Shown: in pieces, positions 1 to 10,651 of the stretch
How the letters are laid out: every line of letters starts with the position of its first letter
Numbering within the stretch: the stretch's first letter is position 1
DNA from: Ariolimax columbianus
Taxonomy: Eukaryota; Mollusca; Gastropoda; Stylommatophora; Arionidae
Length of the DNA stretch: 64,000 nt
Reading direction: 5' to 3'
Assembly (NCBI GenBank): GCA_036924085.1
Contig: JAVGWX010000014.1
Span: 39,117,556-39,181,555 of the forward strand
Position numbers and translations under genes: made by a program
Notes under the pieces: model-generated
Told to the model about the DNA's origin: nothing
What the model saw: only the letters and a program-made list of their open reading frames with translations
Database searches by the model: none

Positions 1-165
1 TCGATACTCGTATAATCCATCAAAATACTGCTACTGATCTTTTTAGGATAAGCCTATCTGTTAGTTTTCACTTCAAATGTATTTATGACATCTATATGAA
101 CGAACTAAACAGAACTACCTCACAAAGATTTTCTACAACTTACTTAACCATCCCCAATAATGGGC
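1..165. repeat. partial copy of the TTAA element seen at 17.4 kb
   Basis: About 100 bp here parallels 17,700-17,850: both carry 'tcgatact', 'gttagtttt/c', then 'aaacagaactac' and 'aaagat' in the same order and spacing. The copy is cut by the window edge and its right border is unclear. Confidence 0.35.
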
Positions 166-1190
166 TGAGTACAGAATGATTGAAAAAGAAGAATATATCC
201 TTTCAAAACTCTGTTTATCAAAGACGATCAACACTTTTGTAGCTAAAATTGGAAAAGACAGATATAATGGTAGTTTACTATCAAATCAGCAGCATTTTCA
301 TAAATATCTATGGTTCACCGTTTGTGTTATATATGATAATATAGTCACTTATCAACGTTGGCCAATTTTCAGCCCGTGGTGTGCAAACTGGGGTTTTATG
401 TCGGCTATAATAACCGACTGTAGTGAAGTAAAGGTTAATTATGTTTAGTTATAACACCATCAATGCTGACATACCTTCTAGCGGTGATGGTAGGAAATGC
501 CAAGTAATAAGACCTCACACAAAGACAACTTATCGGTTACCAGCACCGAAAAAAATGCAAACCCTATACTGCTGGGTAGGCTTAATGTCAGCCTGAAAAT
601 TCCAGAGCTGAATCTTCTACAAGACTAGTGAGTCACAGAAAGGAAACCACCAACAAATTTACTCTCTCGTTCTTAGCCTTGAAGGTGTCAATCAATCAAT
701 TGAAACCTTTTCAGCTCCCCAGGTCATCAACTTATAATACCAAGCCATTATCATATGTTGACCTGTCTATATCTGTGGCAGTTTCTGTGACTTAGTTTCT
801 ACAGTATGGGATTGCCAGTCCCAAGACCAACTGTCCTTAGTCGCCCCTTATGGCATTCATGGCAGTTTACAGTGCTACCATTCTTTTTTCCCTATTCAGG
901 TGCCACTAACACTCAAGCAAACAAACATACTACTAATAACCAAATGAAAGCCTGAAAGGCAAAGCAGGGAAGATACGAGATAGCACTTTCTAAGGACCAA
1001 CAAGATGGATAACCTGACAAAAAGATAGCTTTTAGCTACCTGGCAGCAGAGATGGAAATGATGACTGGCGTAATACCAAGACTCCAGCTCCAATGGATAC
1101 ACAACACTTGTCATTAGACTGTAGTACACATTTTAATTTACATTAGTGTGCTATTTATCTTATGTGCCATTTTCATTTATTGAAGAGTTT
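166..1190. other. no recognisable gene
   Basis: AT-rich intron or flank downstream of the last GLG1 exon seen. No open frame here resembles a GLG1 repeat or a transposon protein. Short stretches around 810-1,125 faintly resemble repeat family G at 7.7 and 49.2 kb. Confidence 0.5.
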
Positions 1191-1475
1191 TGTGGGTTCT
1201 TTTCTCTCTCTCAATCACCCTGTCTCCTAAGATGGAGTTGCAGTGTGCCTTTTTGTGCTTTATTGTCCAGTGCATCTGACTTGACCACCCATTTTTACAA
1301 ATGGATTATTTCTTATTAGGCCACTAATATGTTGAATCTGAAAATATCCATGTTTGGATTGTGAGCCATGTCACTAACAACTGCCTTACTGAATCCGAAC
1401 ATATCCATGTTTGGATTGTGAGCCATGTCATTAACAACTGCCTTACTGAATCTGAACATATCCATATTTTGGTTG
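1190..1475 (-). repeat. relic SINE-A with 57-bp triplication
   Basis: 1,236-1,300 is a degraded reverse-strand SINE-A body ('gttgcagtgtgcc', 'cccagtgcatc'-like). From about 1,325 a 57-bp unit containing 'ggattgtgagccatgtca' (the SINE-A tRNA-like head) and 'actgccttactgaat' occurs three times, with few differences between units. Confidence 0.5.
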
Positions 1476-1494
1476 TGAAATAGACTGCGCTAGT

Positions 1495-1665
1495 GTTGTC
1501 TGGCTAAAATATTAGGGATTGAAGTGGGAAGCCAAACCCAATCCCAAAAATGCTGTGCTGAAATCGGATATGTCAGGCTGAAAGGCACAAATATCACAGC
1601 CTTGCTGTAAACTATGACACAATGTCCCAAAAGTACTTTTCAGGATGAACACTGAAGAAGAAGAT
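1495..1665 (+). repeat. family D repeat, partial
   Basis: Matches the second half of family D: 'tgtgctgaaatcggatatgt', 'ggctgaaaggcacaaat', 'cttgctgtaaactatgacac', and a tail ending in 'gaagaagaag'. Fuller copies are at 28.3 and 40.4 kb. Confidence 0.55.
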
Positions 1666-2394
1666 TCCCCTAAAATGATTAAAGATGAGTACTCGGCTTC
1701 ATCACCGCCGGTCTCCCCATATGGCTTGATCTCTCTCCGCGGAACTGTATTCTCTCTCCGCGGAACTGTATGCCGCCTGACAAGAGCATCGCACTAAGCA
1801 CGAACTCCGTAGCTACAGCGATGAACCCAGGAATGTCGGCAATAAAACCCATCATGAACCGACCGCAGCAGCTTAAATTCGAACCCCGATCGTCTGAACA
1901 CGAGGCAAACAAAATGGCTTGACCACCACAGAGACCACCTAAGAAGATTCTCCTAGCAGGTCCCAATATCTCAATTCATAGAACAATGAATAACTTTGAC
2001 ACAAAAGAACCAACAAAATGAAATGCCAAATCGTAGCTGTAAATTGTCAAATCATGGACATTTTACTTGTTTATTCATACCTCTCTCTGGAACAGGACTT
2101 TGTGACAATCTTTAGTCAGCTTCCTCTTGTGAGCTCTAAGACATTCCACAACCTGGTCATGATGAGAATGAGAAGGTCACTGAATACAAATACCCTTTGT
2201 GAAAACAAGGCTTGAATAATAAAAGGTAAAGGCAGTTCCATAACAGATGCTGCCAACAAGGATGAAGTGATCATAACATCTCATCTGTTAGTTTAAGTTG
2301 CTCTCCAGTTCAAGACCTCTATTTGTTTCTATCCATGTTCGACGTAGTCATCCATTTGGTACTGTTCCAAGCATGGATTGAGAGTTCAACAGTT

Positions 2395-2765
2395 GTTTGT
2401 GAATGACCACAATGAGTAGGTTACCCTTTTGTGTGCCTTGAAAAGGATGTTAAGTGGCGGGTAGTCGTAGCTTTCCTCACATCTCGAGGTTGCTGATGAA
2501 GGTGCCAGCTCCTCCAGACAGTTATGCTATTCTTGGCTTCATCTGCATGATGTTCACTACTACAGGGATCATGTCGATCCCTCACCTCGTTAGCCAGGAT
2601 ACCATGAAACACAGCCCGTTTCCAGGGAGAGCTACTAAGAAGCCAAGGTGAGGGTATTGTCCATTATGTCTTACCTGACCCTGACTAACATGTCTGATCA
2701 GTATATTTTGCCTGACCAGGCATTAGTCTTCCTCCCCGAGTTCAACAGTAAGCATGATTTATGAA
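2395..2765 (+). repeat. family C repeat
   Basis: A roughly 350-bp dispersed repeat found at least ten times in the window. Landmarks in order are 'caatgagtaggtt', 'ttttgtgtgcc', a GGCGGGT block, 'cctcacatc', 'gatgaaggtg', 'ttcatctgc', 'ggatcatgtcgatcc', 'gccagg', 'cccgtttccaggga', and a 3' part with 'ctgactaacatgtctgatca'. It has no recognisable ORF or tRNA head. Confidence 0.7.
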
Positions 2766-2929
2766 TTATCCGACAGCCACCTCTATAATTTTAGAAGATG
2801 ACAAATGGTACAACACCAGTCTCCTTTTTTGTGATGAAAAGGCCACCACTGCATGTGGTCTCTTTTAAAAGTGAGATAAAATAAATTGTAAAAAATGGTT
2901 AAAAGTTGATCAAAATTAAATTTAATCAA

Positions 2930-3030
2930 AATTTAAAATGGGTATGGTCAGATACCGCACCGAGACGAGAACACAAACGAAACCTACGTTACGACCAATA
3001 GGCCTTCATCGGGGACAACAAATAACAACA
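2930..3030 (+). repeat. family E repeat
   Basis: 'gggtatggtcagataccgca' followed by 'ccgagacgagaacacaaacg' recurs in reverse at 58,875-58,965 and, more diverged, at 18,115-18,190. The element is unclassified; only about 100 bp is shared. Confidence 0.5.
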
Positions 3031-3304
3031 ATGCTGAGCTAGCAAATCATAGAAGAAGGGATGAATACATGTATGGGGGATGTCAACATATAAGGAATAT
3101 ATTGTTTACTTATCTGATATAGTGTCTACATCACGACTTATCAAGTCGAAGGCTTTACTCTATATGATGGACAACGGTCAGATAAAGTGGTCAGGAGAGT
3201 GCAATATGTGGGTGAGAAAGGGTTGGATAAGCCAGTGGCGGCCAAATACGTAAAAGACAAAATATTGATCCAAGTGGGGGGAACAAAAATAAAGTGATAT
3301 ATAT

Positions 3305-4900
3305 GTATGCTGTCAGACATCGACTTGAATTTGTTAAAAGAAAGCAGTGGTCATTCTGAGGCTGTCGGCATTGCCATAGAGCTTATCTAGTTTTGGCACT
3401 GGTGATGGTCACATGTGCTTTCTCTGGTCCTCATATGTCGGACAATTTTGCAGCATCTGTTCAGGGGTGATTTCCCAGTACCACAGGTGCATTTGTCAGT
3501 AGCACATATTTTCAGTTTATTGAATAGATAGTACCTCTGTTGTGGCCTGTGTGGAGTCTGAAGAGCACCTCTTGTTCTCTTCTGTTCAACTGGTAATAAG
3601 CATAATTTGTTGTGTAGCCAGTATGCTCTGTTTCCCCTTAGTCCATGTATCTGGCTCTAATAAACCTTTCTGACTCTTCATAGGTATCACTATAATCTGG
3701 TAAACTTCCCCCTTCTTTCTCCAGTCTGTGTGCTTCCTCGTTGCCTTGAATGTTACAGTGGGATGGGACCAACTGTACTACGACTCTTCTAGCTTTGGAT
3801 CGCTGGCATAGTTGACAGTGTACTGACCTAAGGTCATTTAAGTCTGTATTTTTCTGGGTCTTTAACGCTGTAACCATGGACAGAGTATTTGTAAAAAAAA
3901 AGCCTACCTGACTTTCATTGCTTTCCCCTGTCAGCATAGCTTCTACCTGTCTTTCATTGCTTTCTCCTGTCACCATAGCTTCTACCTGGCTTTCATTGCT
4001 TTCCCCTGTCAGCATAGCTTCTACTGAAACTTTCATTGCTTTCCCCTGTCAGCATAGCTTCTACTGCAACTTTCAATGCTTTCCCCTGTCAGCATAGCTT
4101 CTACTGCAACTTTCAATGCTTTCCCCTGTCAGCATAGCTTCTACTGCAACTTTCAATGCTTTCCCCTGTCAGCATAGCTTCTACTGCAGCTTTCAATGCT
4201 TTCCCCTGTCAGCATAGCTTCTACTGCAACTTTCAATGCTTCCCCTGTCAGCATAGCTTCTACTGCAGCTTTCAATGCTTTCCCCTGTCAGCATAGCTTC
4301 TACTGCAACTTTCAATGCTTTCCCCTGTCAGCATAGCTTCTACTGCAACTTTCAATGCTTTCCCTGTCAGCATAGCTTCTACTGCAACTTTCAATGCTTT
4401 CCCCTGTCAGCATAGCTTCTACTGCAGCTTTCAATGCTTTCCCCTGTCAGCATAGCTTCTACTGCAACTTTCAATGCTTTCCCTGTCAGCATAGCTTCTA
4501 CTGAAACTTTCAATGCTTTCCCTGTCAGCATAGCTTCTACTGCAACTTTCAATGCTTTCCCCTGTCAGCATAGCTTATACTGCAACTTTCAATGCTTTCC
4601 CCTGTCAGCATAGCTTATACTGCAACTTTCAATGCTTTCCCTGTCAGCATAGCTTCTACTGCAACTTTCAATGCTTTCCCCTGTCAGCATAGCTTCTACT
4701 GCAACTTTCAATGCTTTTCCCTGTCAGCATAGCTTCTACTGCAGCTTTCAATGCTTTCCCCTGTCAGCATAGCTTATACTGCAACTTTCTTTGCTTTCCC
4801 TGTCAGCATAGCTTATACTGCAACTTTCTTTGCTTTCCCCTGTCAGCATTGCTTATATTGAAACTTTCAATGCATCTGCCTCTGCTCTGAAATGACTTTT
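3305..4900 (-). mobile_element. LINE-A copy, 3' part (RNase H to 3' end), broken
   Basis: Reverse-strand relic of the I/Jockey-type LINE-A. Around 3,330-3,620 lies the C-terminal Cys/His region. 3,638-3,900 encodes RNase H pieces including 'PSHCNIQGNEEAHRLEKEG'. Beyond the minisatellite, 4,865-4,900 resumes with the conserved 'F-RAEA' segment of RNase H. It is truncated before RT, and frameshifts and stops make it non-functional. Confidence 0.8.
3905..4885 (-). repeat. 40-bp minisatellite inside LINE-A RNase H
   Basis: About 24 units of 40 bp, with some 39- and 38-bp variants, each containing 'cccctgtcagcatagcttct' and 'actttcaatgct'. Read on the minus strand the unit encodes the RNase H segment 'VEAMLTGESNES', so the array grew from one short stretch of the transposon's own coding sequence. 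Confidence 0.9.
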
Positions 4901-4904
4901 ATAA

Positions 4905-5170
4905 AGCTTGATTACTTGATGACTCGTTCCTCAGTGGCGTTCGTACCGCTGCAGGTCACAACTTTGTTGAGAATTCTTGTTCTAGATAATTCAAAAATAT
5001 GATAGTTTACTCTTCTGCTCTCATCAATAAGGTGGCTCAGCTGTGGTGCAGAGCATTTACTACAGTAATTGAAGGTACACACGGTCAAGTCCATGTTTCT
5101 ATTCAGTTTCATGGCAGCTTGTAGTCCTAGGAATAGGATGATAAAATAACAAAAAGAGAAACAAGACACA
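4905..5170 (-). mobile_element. RTE-like endonuclease fragment
   Basis: Minus-strand reading contains 'VCTFNYCSKCSAPQLSHLID' then 'RVNYHIFELSRTRIL'. This is the spacing of the opening of RTE-type apurinic endonucleases (CTYNxRT... RIKYHVIALQET), so it is the N-terminal end of an RTE ORF2. It ends 9 bp from GLG1 exon 13. The catalytic Glu of the QET motif is changed to 'SRTR' and no downstream domains follow. Confidence 0.6.
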
Positions 5171-5179
5171 GGAACTTAC

Positions 5180-5272
5180 ATCCCCCTCTCCAGTCCTCTT
5201 GTTCCCACATAATGCAGTAATGTCAAAGCTGCACATTTTCTTCAGCTCAGGGTCCAGGTTAATTGTCTCTCC
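5180..5272 (-). CDS. GLG1: GLG1 exon 13 of those in window
   Basis: Ninety-three nt, phase 0-0, bordered by AG before GGAGAG and by GTAAGT after GAT. It encodes 'INLDPELKKMCSFDITALCG', matching the 'IRLEPDLYEACKSDIKNFC' part of a vertebrate GLG1 repeat with both cysteines kept. It joins in frame to the exon ending at 8,428. Later GLG1 exons are not in the window. Confidence 0.9.
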
Positions 5273-5334
5273 CTGGAATTAATCATAAGAATTATGAAAT
5301 TAATTACAGTATAACCAGATATGTGCTGGATAGG

Positions 5335-5580
5335 ATAATTTCAGAAAGAAGCTGCACAGCATAACCAGATATGTGCTGGATTGGAGCCCACAGGGAAAGA
5401 GGTGAGTGGGAAGGCCAAGAAACACCTGGTGAAGAATTGTCGAGGAGGAAGTCAGTTCAATCAGAAGTTCGTGAGCGCAAATTATCATGGCAAAAAAATA
5501 TAAACAGGTAAAGAGCAGCTGTTGCAGCCCTTTGTTCCACAGGGAACCAGATGGATAAATGGTGATAAAGGCCTTTATCA
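5335..5580 (+). mobile_element. RTE-like LINE, C-terminal relic
   Basis: Plus-strand frames give 'RYVLDWSPQGKR', 'VGRPRNTW' and 'RIVEEEVSSIRSS', the Arg-rich segment after the RT in RTE-type ORF2 proteins. A 20-bp piece ('ataaccagatatgtgctgga') is duplicated at 5,311 and 5,359. Confidence 0.6.
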
Positions 5581-6019
5581 TTATCAAGGACAAGAAAAAA
5601 TGAAAACAGAACAGAAAAAACCAGTTAACTAAGCTAAATGAATAAATCAAAGCTGTATCAGTTGTCATGCGCATGGTCATTCCTTATTTTGTGAATTGTT
5701 GAGTGTTTTTGTTTGGTCCTTGCTCCAACACAGACAATCTGGTTGTAATGTGGCTTTCATTTTGTTGTGTTTCAGTGCAGTAAACAAACATTTACCTAGA
5801 TGTTTTGATCAATTAAGCTAAATAAGTAACAAGATGGAAAATTATAATAATTAATCTTCTTTTTCTTCATTCACCATCCAACTCTACATCAATGGCCCCA
5901 ACAAAGCCATATACAAGAGAAAATGTCAGTAAATAGGTCACAAACTGATATGGAATAGCTGACAAATGTAGTTCGTAGTTTCTTAAGGTGTCATTAGGCG
6001 GCAGCAGGATCCAGTTTTG

Positions 6020-6590
6020 TGATTACTGTAGGTAGCAGCTCAGATACAAAATGGCGTCTGCGCCTACAATGTTCAATCAAAGAACAGTACGCTGTTCTGC
6101 ATCTTTTGGGGGTGACGAGGCGGGATTGCAAAAGGATAATCTGCAAAAGATTTCCATAAGGAAATGCTTCTTGTTTATGGTGAGAAATGTTTGTTGCATA
6201 TAGCGGAGCATAAGTGGGCCAGTAAATTTTCTCTAGGATGCTCAAAAATTGCTGATGAAGCCCAATTTGGTCATTCTGTTCAGATTGCAACAGAAGCAAC
6301 ATTGCGGCAGGTGGCAGAGATGATTGGAGCTGACAGGTGAGTAATGATAAGCAGTGTAGCAACTGCAATAGGGTGTTCACATGGTTTAGCCTACAACATA
6401 ATGCATGATCAATTGAATTGAAATTAAATGAATTGGCCTGTGCTTGCAGATGAAGGAGAAGACATGCTGAACAGGATTGTTACTGGAGATCAACCATGGG
6501 TGCATAACTACCAACCCGAATCAATGCATGCTTCAACGCAATGGAAACATCCTTCTTCACCTTTTGCCAAGAAATTCAGCAGGGAAAGTT
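6020..6590 (+). pseudogene. mariner transposase relic, 5' part
   Basis: Scattered frames retain mariner-family motifs: 'VATAIGCSHGLAYNIMHDQL' from the helix-turn-helix region, then 'DEGEDMLNRIVTGDQPWVHN' and 'QWKHPSSPFAKKF'. The first catalytic Asp lies in the IVTGD motif. Several frameshifts and stops separate the motifs. The copy is split by a LINE at 6,591 and continues at 7,422. Confidence 0.8.
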
Positions 6591-7421
6591 GTTGTTGTTA
6601 TCCCATAGCTGCTGAGCAAGCCTGCTCTTGGCAGCCCAATGCCATTCTTATATAGATACAGGTCTTCTTTAGTTGTTTCACTGCTTCGTACAATGTGTTG
6701 GCAATGCTTGTAAGAATCTTTTCCTCATGTCCGCAAGCACTTTGCACTCAATGAGTAGGTGTCGAACTGTTTCATCAGGATGAGAGCAATGTCTGCACAA
6801 GGGCAGGTGCTGTGGATTGATGCGGTTCAAGTGGCTATTGACTCTGGTATGTCCTGTTCGGAACTGAAAGATGAGACTTTAATCTCTTCTATGTCATCGT
6901 TACTTTTTGTCTGTGACATTTCGCTAAATACACTGCAACTTGTTGTTTCCGTCACCCACCTGTTCATCCAGATTTCCCAAGTATTATTCTTAATAATTTG
7001 TTTTACTATGTGGTTACTGCAGGGTCTATTCAATTGTTGTTTCGAGGCTCCCGTTTTTGCCAATCTGTCGAACATCTTGTTCCCTAGTAGTTTACTATGT
7101 TCAGGGATCCATTGCAAGGTGACATTTATCCCGGGGGCATTGATAATGTTGTTGATCGCCCTCCCCACAAAGAATATCTCCTTTTCTTTGTATGGGGTGT
7201 TCTTCAGCGCCTTTAGAACTGACTTGGAGCCATTAAAAAAAAAATCACAAATCCATCTGCAACATTTCACCCAAGTCAAGCTGTTGGTGTAAAATCTCAA
7301 CTGCTGTTTTTATAGTCTCGGCCTCCGCTTCATCATTTGAATGGTTTTCACTGCACGAATCACAAAAATCGTACATGGACCCATTCAGGTACCTCATATG
7401 GATACCAAACCCTGTAAAAGG
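6591..7421 (-). mobile_element. I-like LINE, RNase H/3' fragment, inside mariner
   Basis: The minus-strand frame at 6,827-7,300 encodes RNase H with 'LQWIPEHSKLLGNKMFDRLA', followed by a Cys/His tail ('HPDETVRHLLIEC') and a 3' end of (AAC)n, seen as 'gttgttgtta' at the left border. It interrupts mariner coding sequence between 'agggaaagtt' (6,581-6,590) and 'agggaaggtt' (7,422-7,431), a 10-bp duplication with one mismatch. Confidence 0.75.
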
Positions 7422-7515
7422 AGGGAAGGTTAAGCTTACAATGTTTTGGGATTCTCATGGAGTGCTGTTAACCAATTTCCAGAAGAAAGATGACAATGTA
7501 CAACTCTCTTTAGTT
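7422..7515 (+). pseudogene. mariner transposase relic, continuation
   Basis: Encodes 'KLTMFWDSHGVLLTNFQKKD', the mariner segment carrying the second catalytic Asp (FWDxxG), directly continuing the reading cut at 6,590. Sequence after about 7,515 is no longer mariner. Confidence 0.8.
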
Positions 7516-7679
7516 GCCCTTAGCTGACATGTGTCAATGTTGCTATTCTTTGCTCCTATTTTGGGTACTGACAACATATGGGCACATGCACAAGTCTATA
7601 AATGTTTCTTCTTCATCCTTATCACCTTGGGGTGTATAGACCATCAACCAACCATCACGAAGGAGACATGTCCTGTGCT

Positions 7680-7965
7680 ATTCTCATATGTAAATCAGGG
7701 AAGACACAGGATGATGCCTCATAAGGGCTGACCAGATGGATTTTGCAGAACAAAATGATAGCTTATGGCTACCTGGCATCAGATACTGGTCTGTATGATT
7801 GAATATAAGGACTCTAGCATTAGGACACCACCAGAGTGGTACCTGGTTGAAATGAATAGGGTCACTGTAACCTGTCAAAGATGTAATAAAAGGCAGCTGA
7901 AGAGAGTTGTGCATGGAGTTAGCAACCTCATCATATAAAACCGTTACTATTGAAACCATTACTGA
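7680..7965 (+). repeat. family G repeat
   Basis: Shares blocks such as 'gagttgtgcatg', 'agcaacctca' and 'gaaaccattac' with 49,125-49,320, and weakly with 11,860-11,950 and 45,595-45,760. Unclassified, with no ORF. Confidence 0.4.
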
Positions 7966-8059
7966 ACATGATCAGATACAAGCATCCTGTAAAGAAATCA
8001 GCTGTTGTGGTGGCCCTTTGCTCCACTTGGAGCAATAGGCAAATCAGTTAATCAATTAG

Positions 8060-8395
8060 CAAACCTAGGTCCTGTTGATAGCTGATGGATCGATCCCTCG
8101 CTAACCTATTGATTGGAGCCAAAGATGCAGAACAGTGAATGAGCTGACAGCAGCCAGCGACTCACAGCTGCCCAAGAGCCTACTCCACCTTCAAGAGGCA
8201 GCCCTGGAAACAGGCGACTCTAGTGTTATCTGGCTAAGAGAGCTAGGATCACAGTAGAAAGATAAACCTTGTACACTAAAAAAGCCAGCTGAAATTGGAT
8301 GTGTCGGGCCAAAATCCACAGATACTGCAGCCTCGCTGTAAACTATGAAACAGCAGCCTTTTCAGGACAGATGCGGAAAAAGAAGATAATCTCCC
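8060..8395 (+). repeat. family D repeat, diverged
   Basis: Follows the order of family D: 'gatgcagaacagtgaatgag', 'cagcgactcacagctg', 'cctggaaacagg', 'gctgaaattggatgtgtcgg', 'cctcgctgtaaactatgaaa', and a GAAGA tail. It ends about 30 bp before exon 12. Confidence 0.6.
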
Positions 8396-8427
8396 AGATG
8401 TAAACTTTGATGAAACCCATAACTCAC

Positions 8428-8542
8428 CCGCTGCAGTAGCTCAAATTTCAGCTGTTTCTTGCACCTCTCATCAATCCTCTGAGGTCTTTCTAACAGTGTG
8501 TCGTTTCTCACATGTTCACTTAAGCAAGCTACCACATCGTAC
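8428..8542 (-). CDS. GLG1: GLG1 exon 12 of those in window
   Basis: 115 nt, phase 2-0; acceptor TTTTGCAG, donor GTGAGT after CGG. Encodes 'YDVVACLSEHVRNDTLLERP' and 'DERCKKQLKFELLQR', paralleling vertebrate 'VDVVICLSTTVRNDTLQEAK' and its next cysteine repeat. The first base completes the Lys codon begun in the exon at 10,508. Confidence 0.95.
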
Positions 8543-8694
8543 CTGCAAAATAGGTACTCATATCAGCTAAAGTTACTCAGAAGCCAAGAAGTTTACTTGG
8601 AGTAGATACAGGAACAGAGTAGGAAGCAGAGAAACCAGGCTACATGATACAAGTAAAACTTATGAAGAGGTTCACCAGAAATCTTAGTCTTATT

Positions 8695-8925
8695 TGACCT
8701 ACACTTCAACAGGGACGGATGCCTCTGTGCAGGTCCCAGCTCTGGTATGAGCTGGATGTAGCCAGAAGGAGGATTTCATGCTCAGCGGGCTAGGCTCAAG
8801 CAGCTTATTATTTCGTTGTGTTGGGACAAGTGCCATGGGGGAATGGTTAACCAATGTGCAAGTCCATCTTATTAGACTCAAACACTAGAGCAAATTAGAC
8901 CTGCATCCTGTTAGACGCTGTCTAT
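8695..8925 (+). repeat. family F repeat
   Basis: Present in reverse at 45,355-45,590: shared blocks include 'gagctggatgtagc', 'ggaggatttc', 'gggctaggctc', 'tggttaacca' and 'aagtccatctta'. Function unknown. Confidence 0.55.
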
Positions 8926-9109
8926 ACTGCTCTAAACAAACCCACCTAACCATGGCCAGCATTATGCCATGTCACACAATTAGATGCCTCTTACAACATG
9001 CTCTTTGTGTGACAGTGGTGTTATTCTTGTTCTTGTCCTACACAAAGACCCGGCGAACCCCTTGTAAATACAGGAACATGTGAGATGTAGAGCATTCATT
9101 CTGCTCTAC

Positions 9110-9365
9110 AAGACCATGTACATTACCAGCTACACAGGCGTGAACGAGTAGTGATCTTTAGACTTGACACAGGTCGCAAAAGAATGAGATTCCATTTATT
9201 CAACAAAATAAACATAGGAACTATTGATATTATGTGACAGAATAACAGCTGAACATCTGCTACAAAAACGCTCAACATACAAGCAATGGACAGACCACAT
9301 ATGTCCATCAGCAGTACCATTCCTAGATACGCTAATAGGATAAGAAATAATTTTGGGCTGACCAC
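9110..9365 (+). mobile_element. LINE-A 3'-end relic
   Basis: Decayed frames read 'RRERVVIFRLDTGRKRMRFH' then 'LFNKINIGT', equivalent to the post-RNase H tail of LINE-A ('VVVFRLRTGHNRLRYHLFNK'). It has multiple stops and an eroded 3' tail. Confidence 0.65.
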
Positions 9366-9375
9366 AACATTCTTT

Positions 9376-9712
9376 ATATATATTTTACACGAAGACTGAT
9401 CATAAATATTTTAATAACATGAAAACTGGCTTTAGCATGAAGACTAACTATAAATATTTCAATAACATTAAGACTGCTCCATCATGACGATTGACTATAA
9501 ATATTTTAATAACATGAAGACTGACTATAAATATTTTAATAACATGAAGACTGACTATAAATATTTTAATAACATGAAGACTGACTATAAAAATTGTAAT
9601 AACATGGAGACTGACTATAAATATTTTAATAACATGGAGACTGACTATAAATATTTTAATAACATGAAAACTAACTCTTACATGAAGACTGACTACAAGT
9701 ATAATTTTTAAT
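9376..9712 (+). repeat. 30-bp tandem array
   Basis: About 11 units of 30 bp, each 'actgactataaatatttt' plus 'aataacatgaag', the middle ones nearly identical. Because 30 is a multiple of three it stays open as repeated 'MKTDYKYFNN', which I read as a by-product, not a gene. Confidence 0.9.
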
Positions 9713-9764
9713 TTATAACATTTTTGCTTTCAAAGCTCCAATTATTGAGCTTTTGACTCATTAC

Positions 9765-10035
9765 GAATTTTCTCTGGTAGTGGGTTGTAGTGGCTGCTCT
9801 TACATACCAAGGTATACTGAAGAAGGTGGATCAAAATCCTCCTCGATGTAGTGCAATTTAAGGCTTAGCAGCAGGCTCAACACTATAGGTATCACCAATA
9901 TAGGTAACAAAGTTTCAATTCCTTCAAAATTAGCCAGGCTATTGCAACACAGTCTTTTTCCAGCTGCACGGCATGGATGTGAGGTGGGGGTCTTGGTCAG
10001 TATGTTGCATCTGACCCTGATTAGGCCTTTGCTTT
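9765..10035 (+). repeat. family C repeat, diverged
   Basis: Shares 'gtagtgggttgtag', 'agaaggtggatc', 'gccaggct', 'gaggtgggggtcttggtcag' and 'tatgttgcatctgaccctga' with other diverged family C copies (26.5 and 59.1 kb). Confidence 0.5.
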
Positions 10036-10104
10036 CCAATTCTTAGAGTGAATCATTAGCTTCTTCACTGACTTTGAAATGACTAAATGGCAACAAATGT
10101 GCTG

Positions 10105-10410
10105 TTGTTGTTTAATGTCCACAATGAGTAAGTTTACTCTTTTGTGTGCCCTGAAATAGACAATCAAGTGGTGGGTTGTAGTAGCTCTCCTCACATCCCG
10201 AGCATGTTAATGAAGGTGGCCGCAGTCCTTCTGGTGGTTGTGCTATGCTTGGTTTCATCTGCGTTGCATTCACTACTATGGGGATCTCATCAAGCTACAT
10301 CTCGTCAGCCAGGCTGCCTTGAAAATAGCCTGTTTTCAAGGGAAGCTACATGGAAGAGAGATTGTGGGCTTGGTCATTGTATTGTGTGACATCCTGGTCA
10401 GTATGTTGTG
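10105..10410 (+). repeat. family C repeat
   Basis: Contains the full series of family C landmarks from 'cacaatgagtaagtttact' to 'ttggtc...cctggtcagtatgtt'. It stops about 100 bp before exon 11. Confidence 0.7.
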
Positions 10411-10507
10411 CATGACTCAGTTCCCCAACAAATGTATTGATGTAACACAAATCACATAGTGTCCAGATTTCACTAGTTGTTTCTTTATATAAATCACAGA
10501 AACTTAC

Positions 10508-10596
10508 TTGGTTTTCTTGTTTTTACAATTGACTGCAACAGATGATTGGCACGCGTCACGGAATTTCATATTGAATCTGAAGTCTTTCAACGACAC
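10508..10596 (-). CDS. GLG1: GLG1 exon 11 of those in window
   Basis: Eighty-nine nt, phase 0-2; acceptor TTTTTGTCAG, donor GTAAGT. Encodes 'VSLKDFRFNMKFRDACQSSV', matching vertebrate 'VQMKDFRFSYKFKMACKEDV'. A non-LTR element sits only 55 bp upstream of the 3' splice site. Confidence 0.93.
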
Positions 10597-10651
10597 CTGA
10601 CAAAAATACAGAACGTGGCATTAGAAGAAATAACAGTATTGTTATCAGATG

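Noticed and set aside
9484..9711. Repeat protein MKTDYKYFNN
   Set aside because: A 30-bp tandem array stays open only because 30 is divisible by three; no start context or neighbours support a gene.
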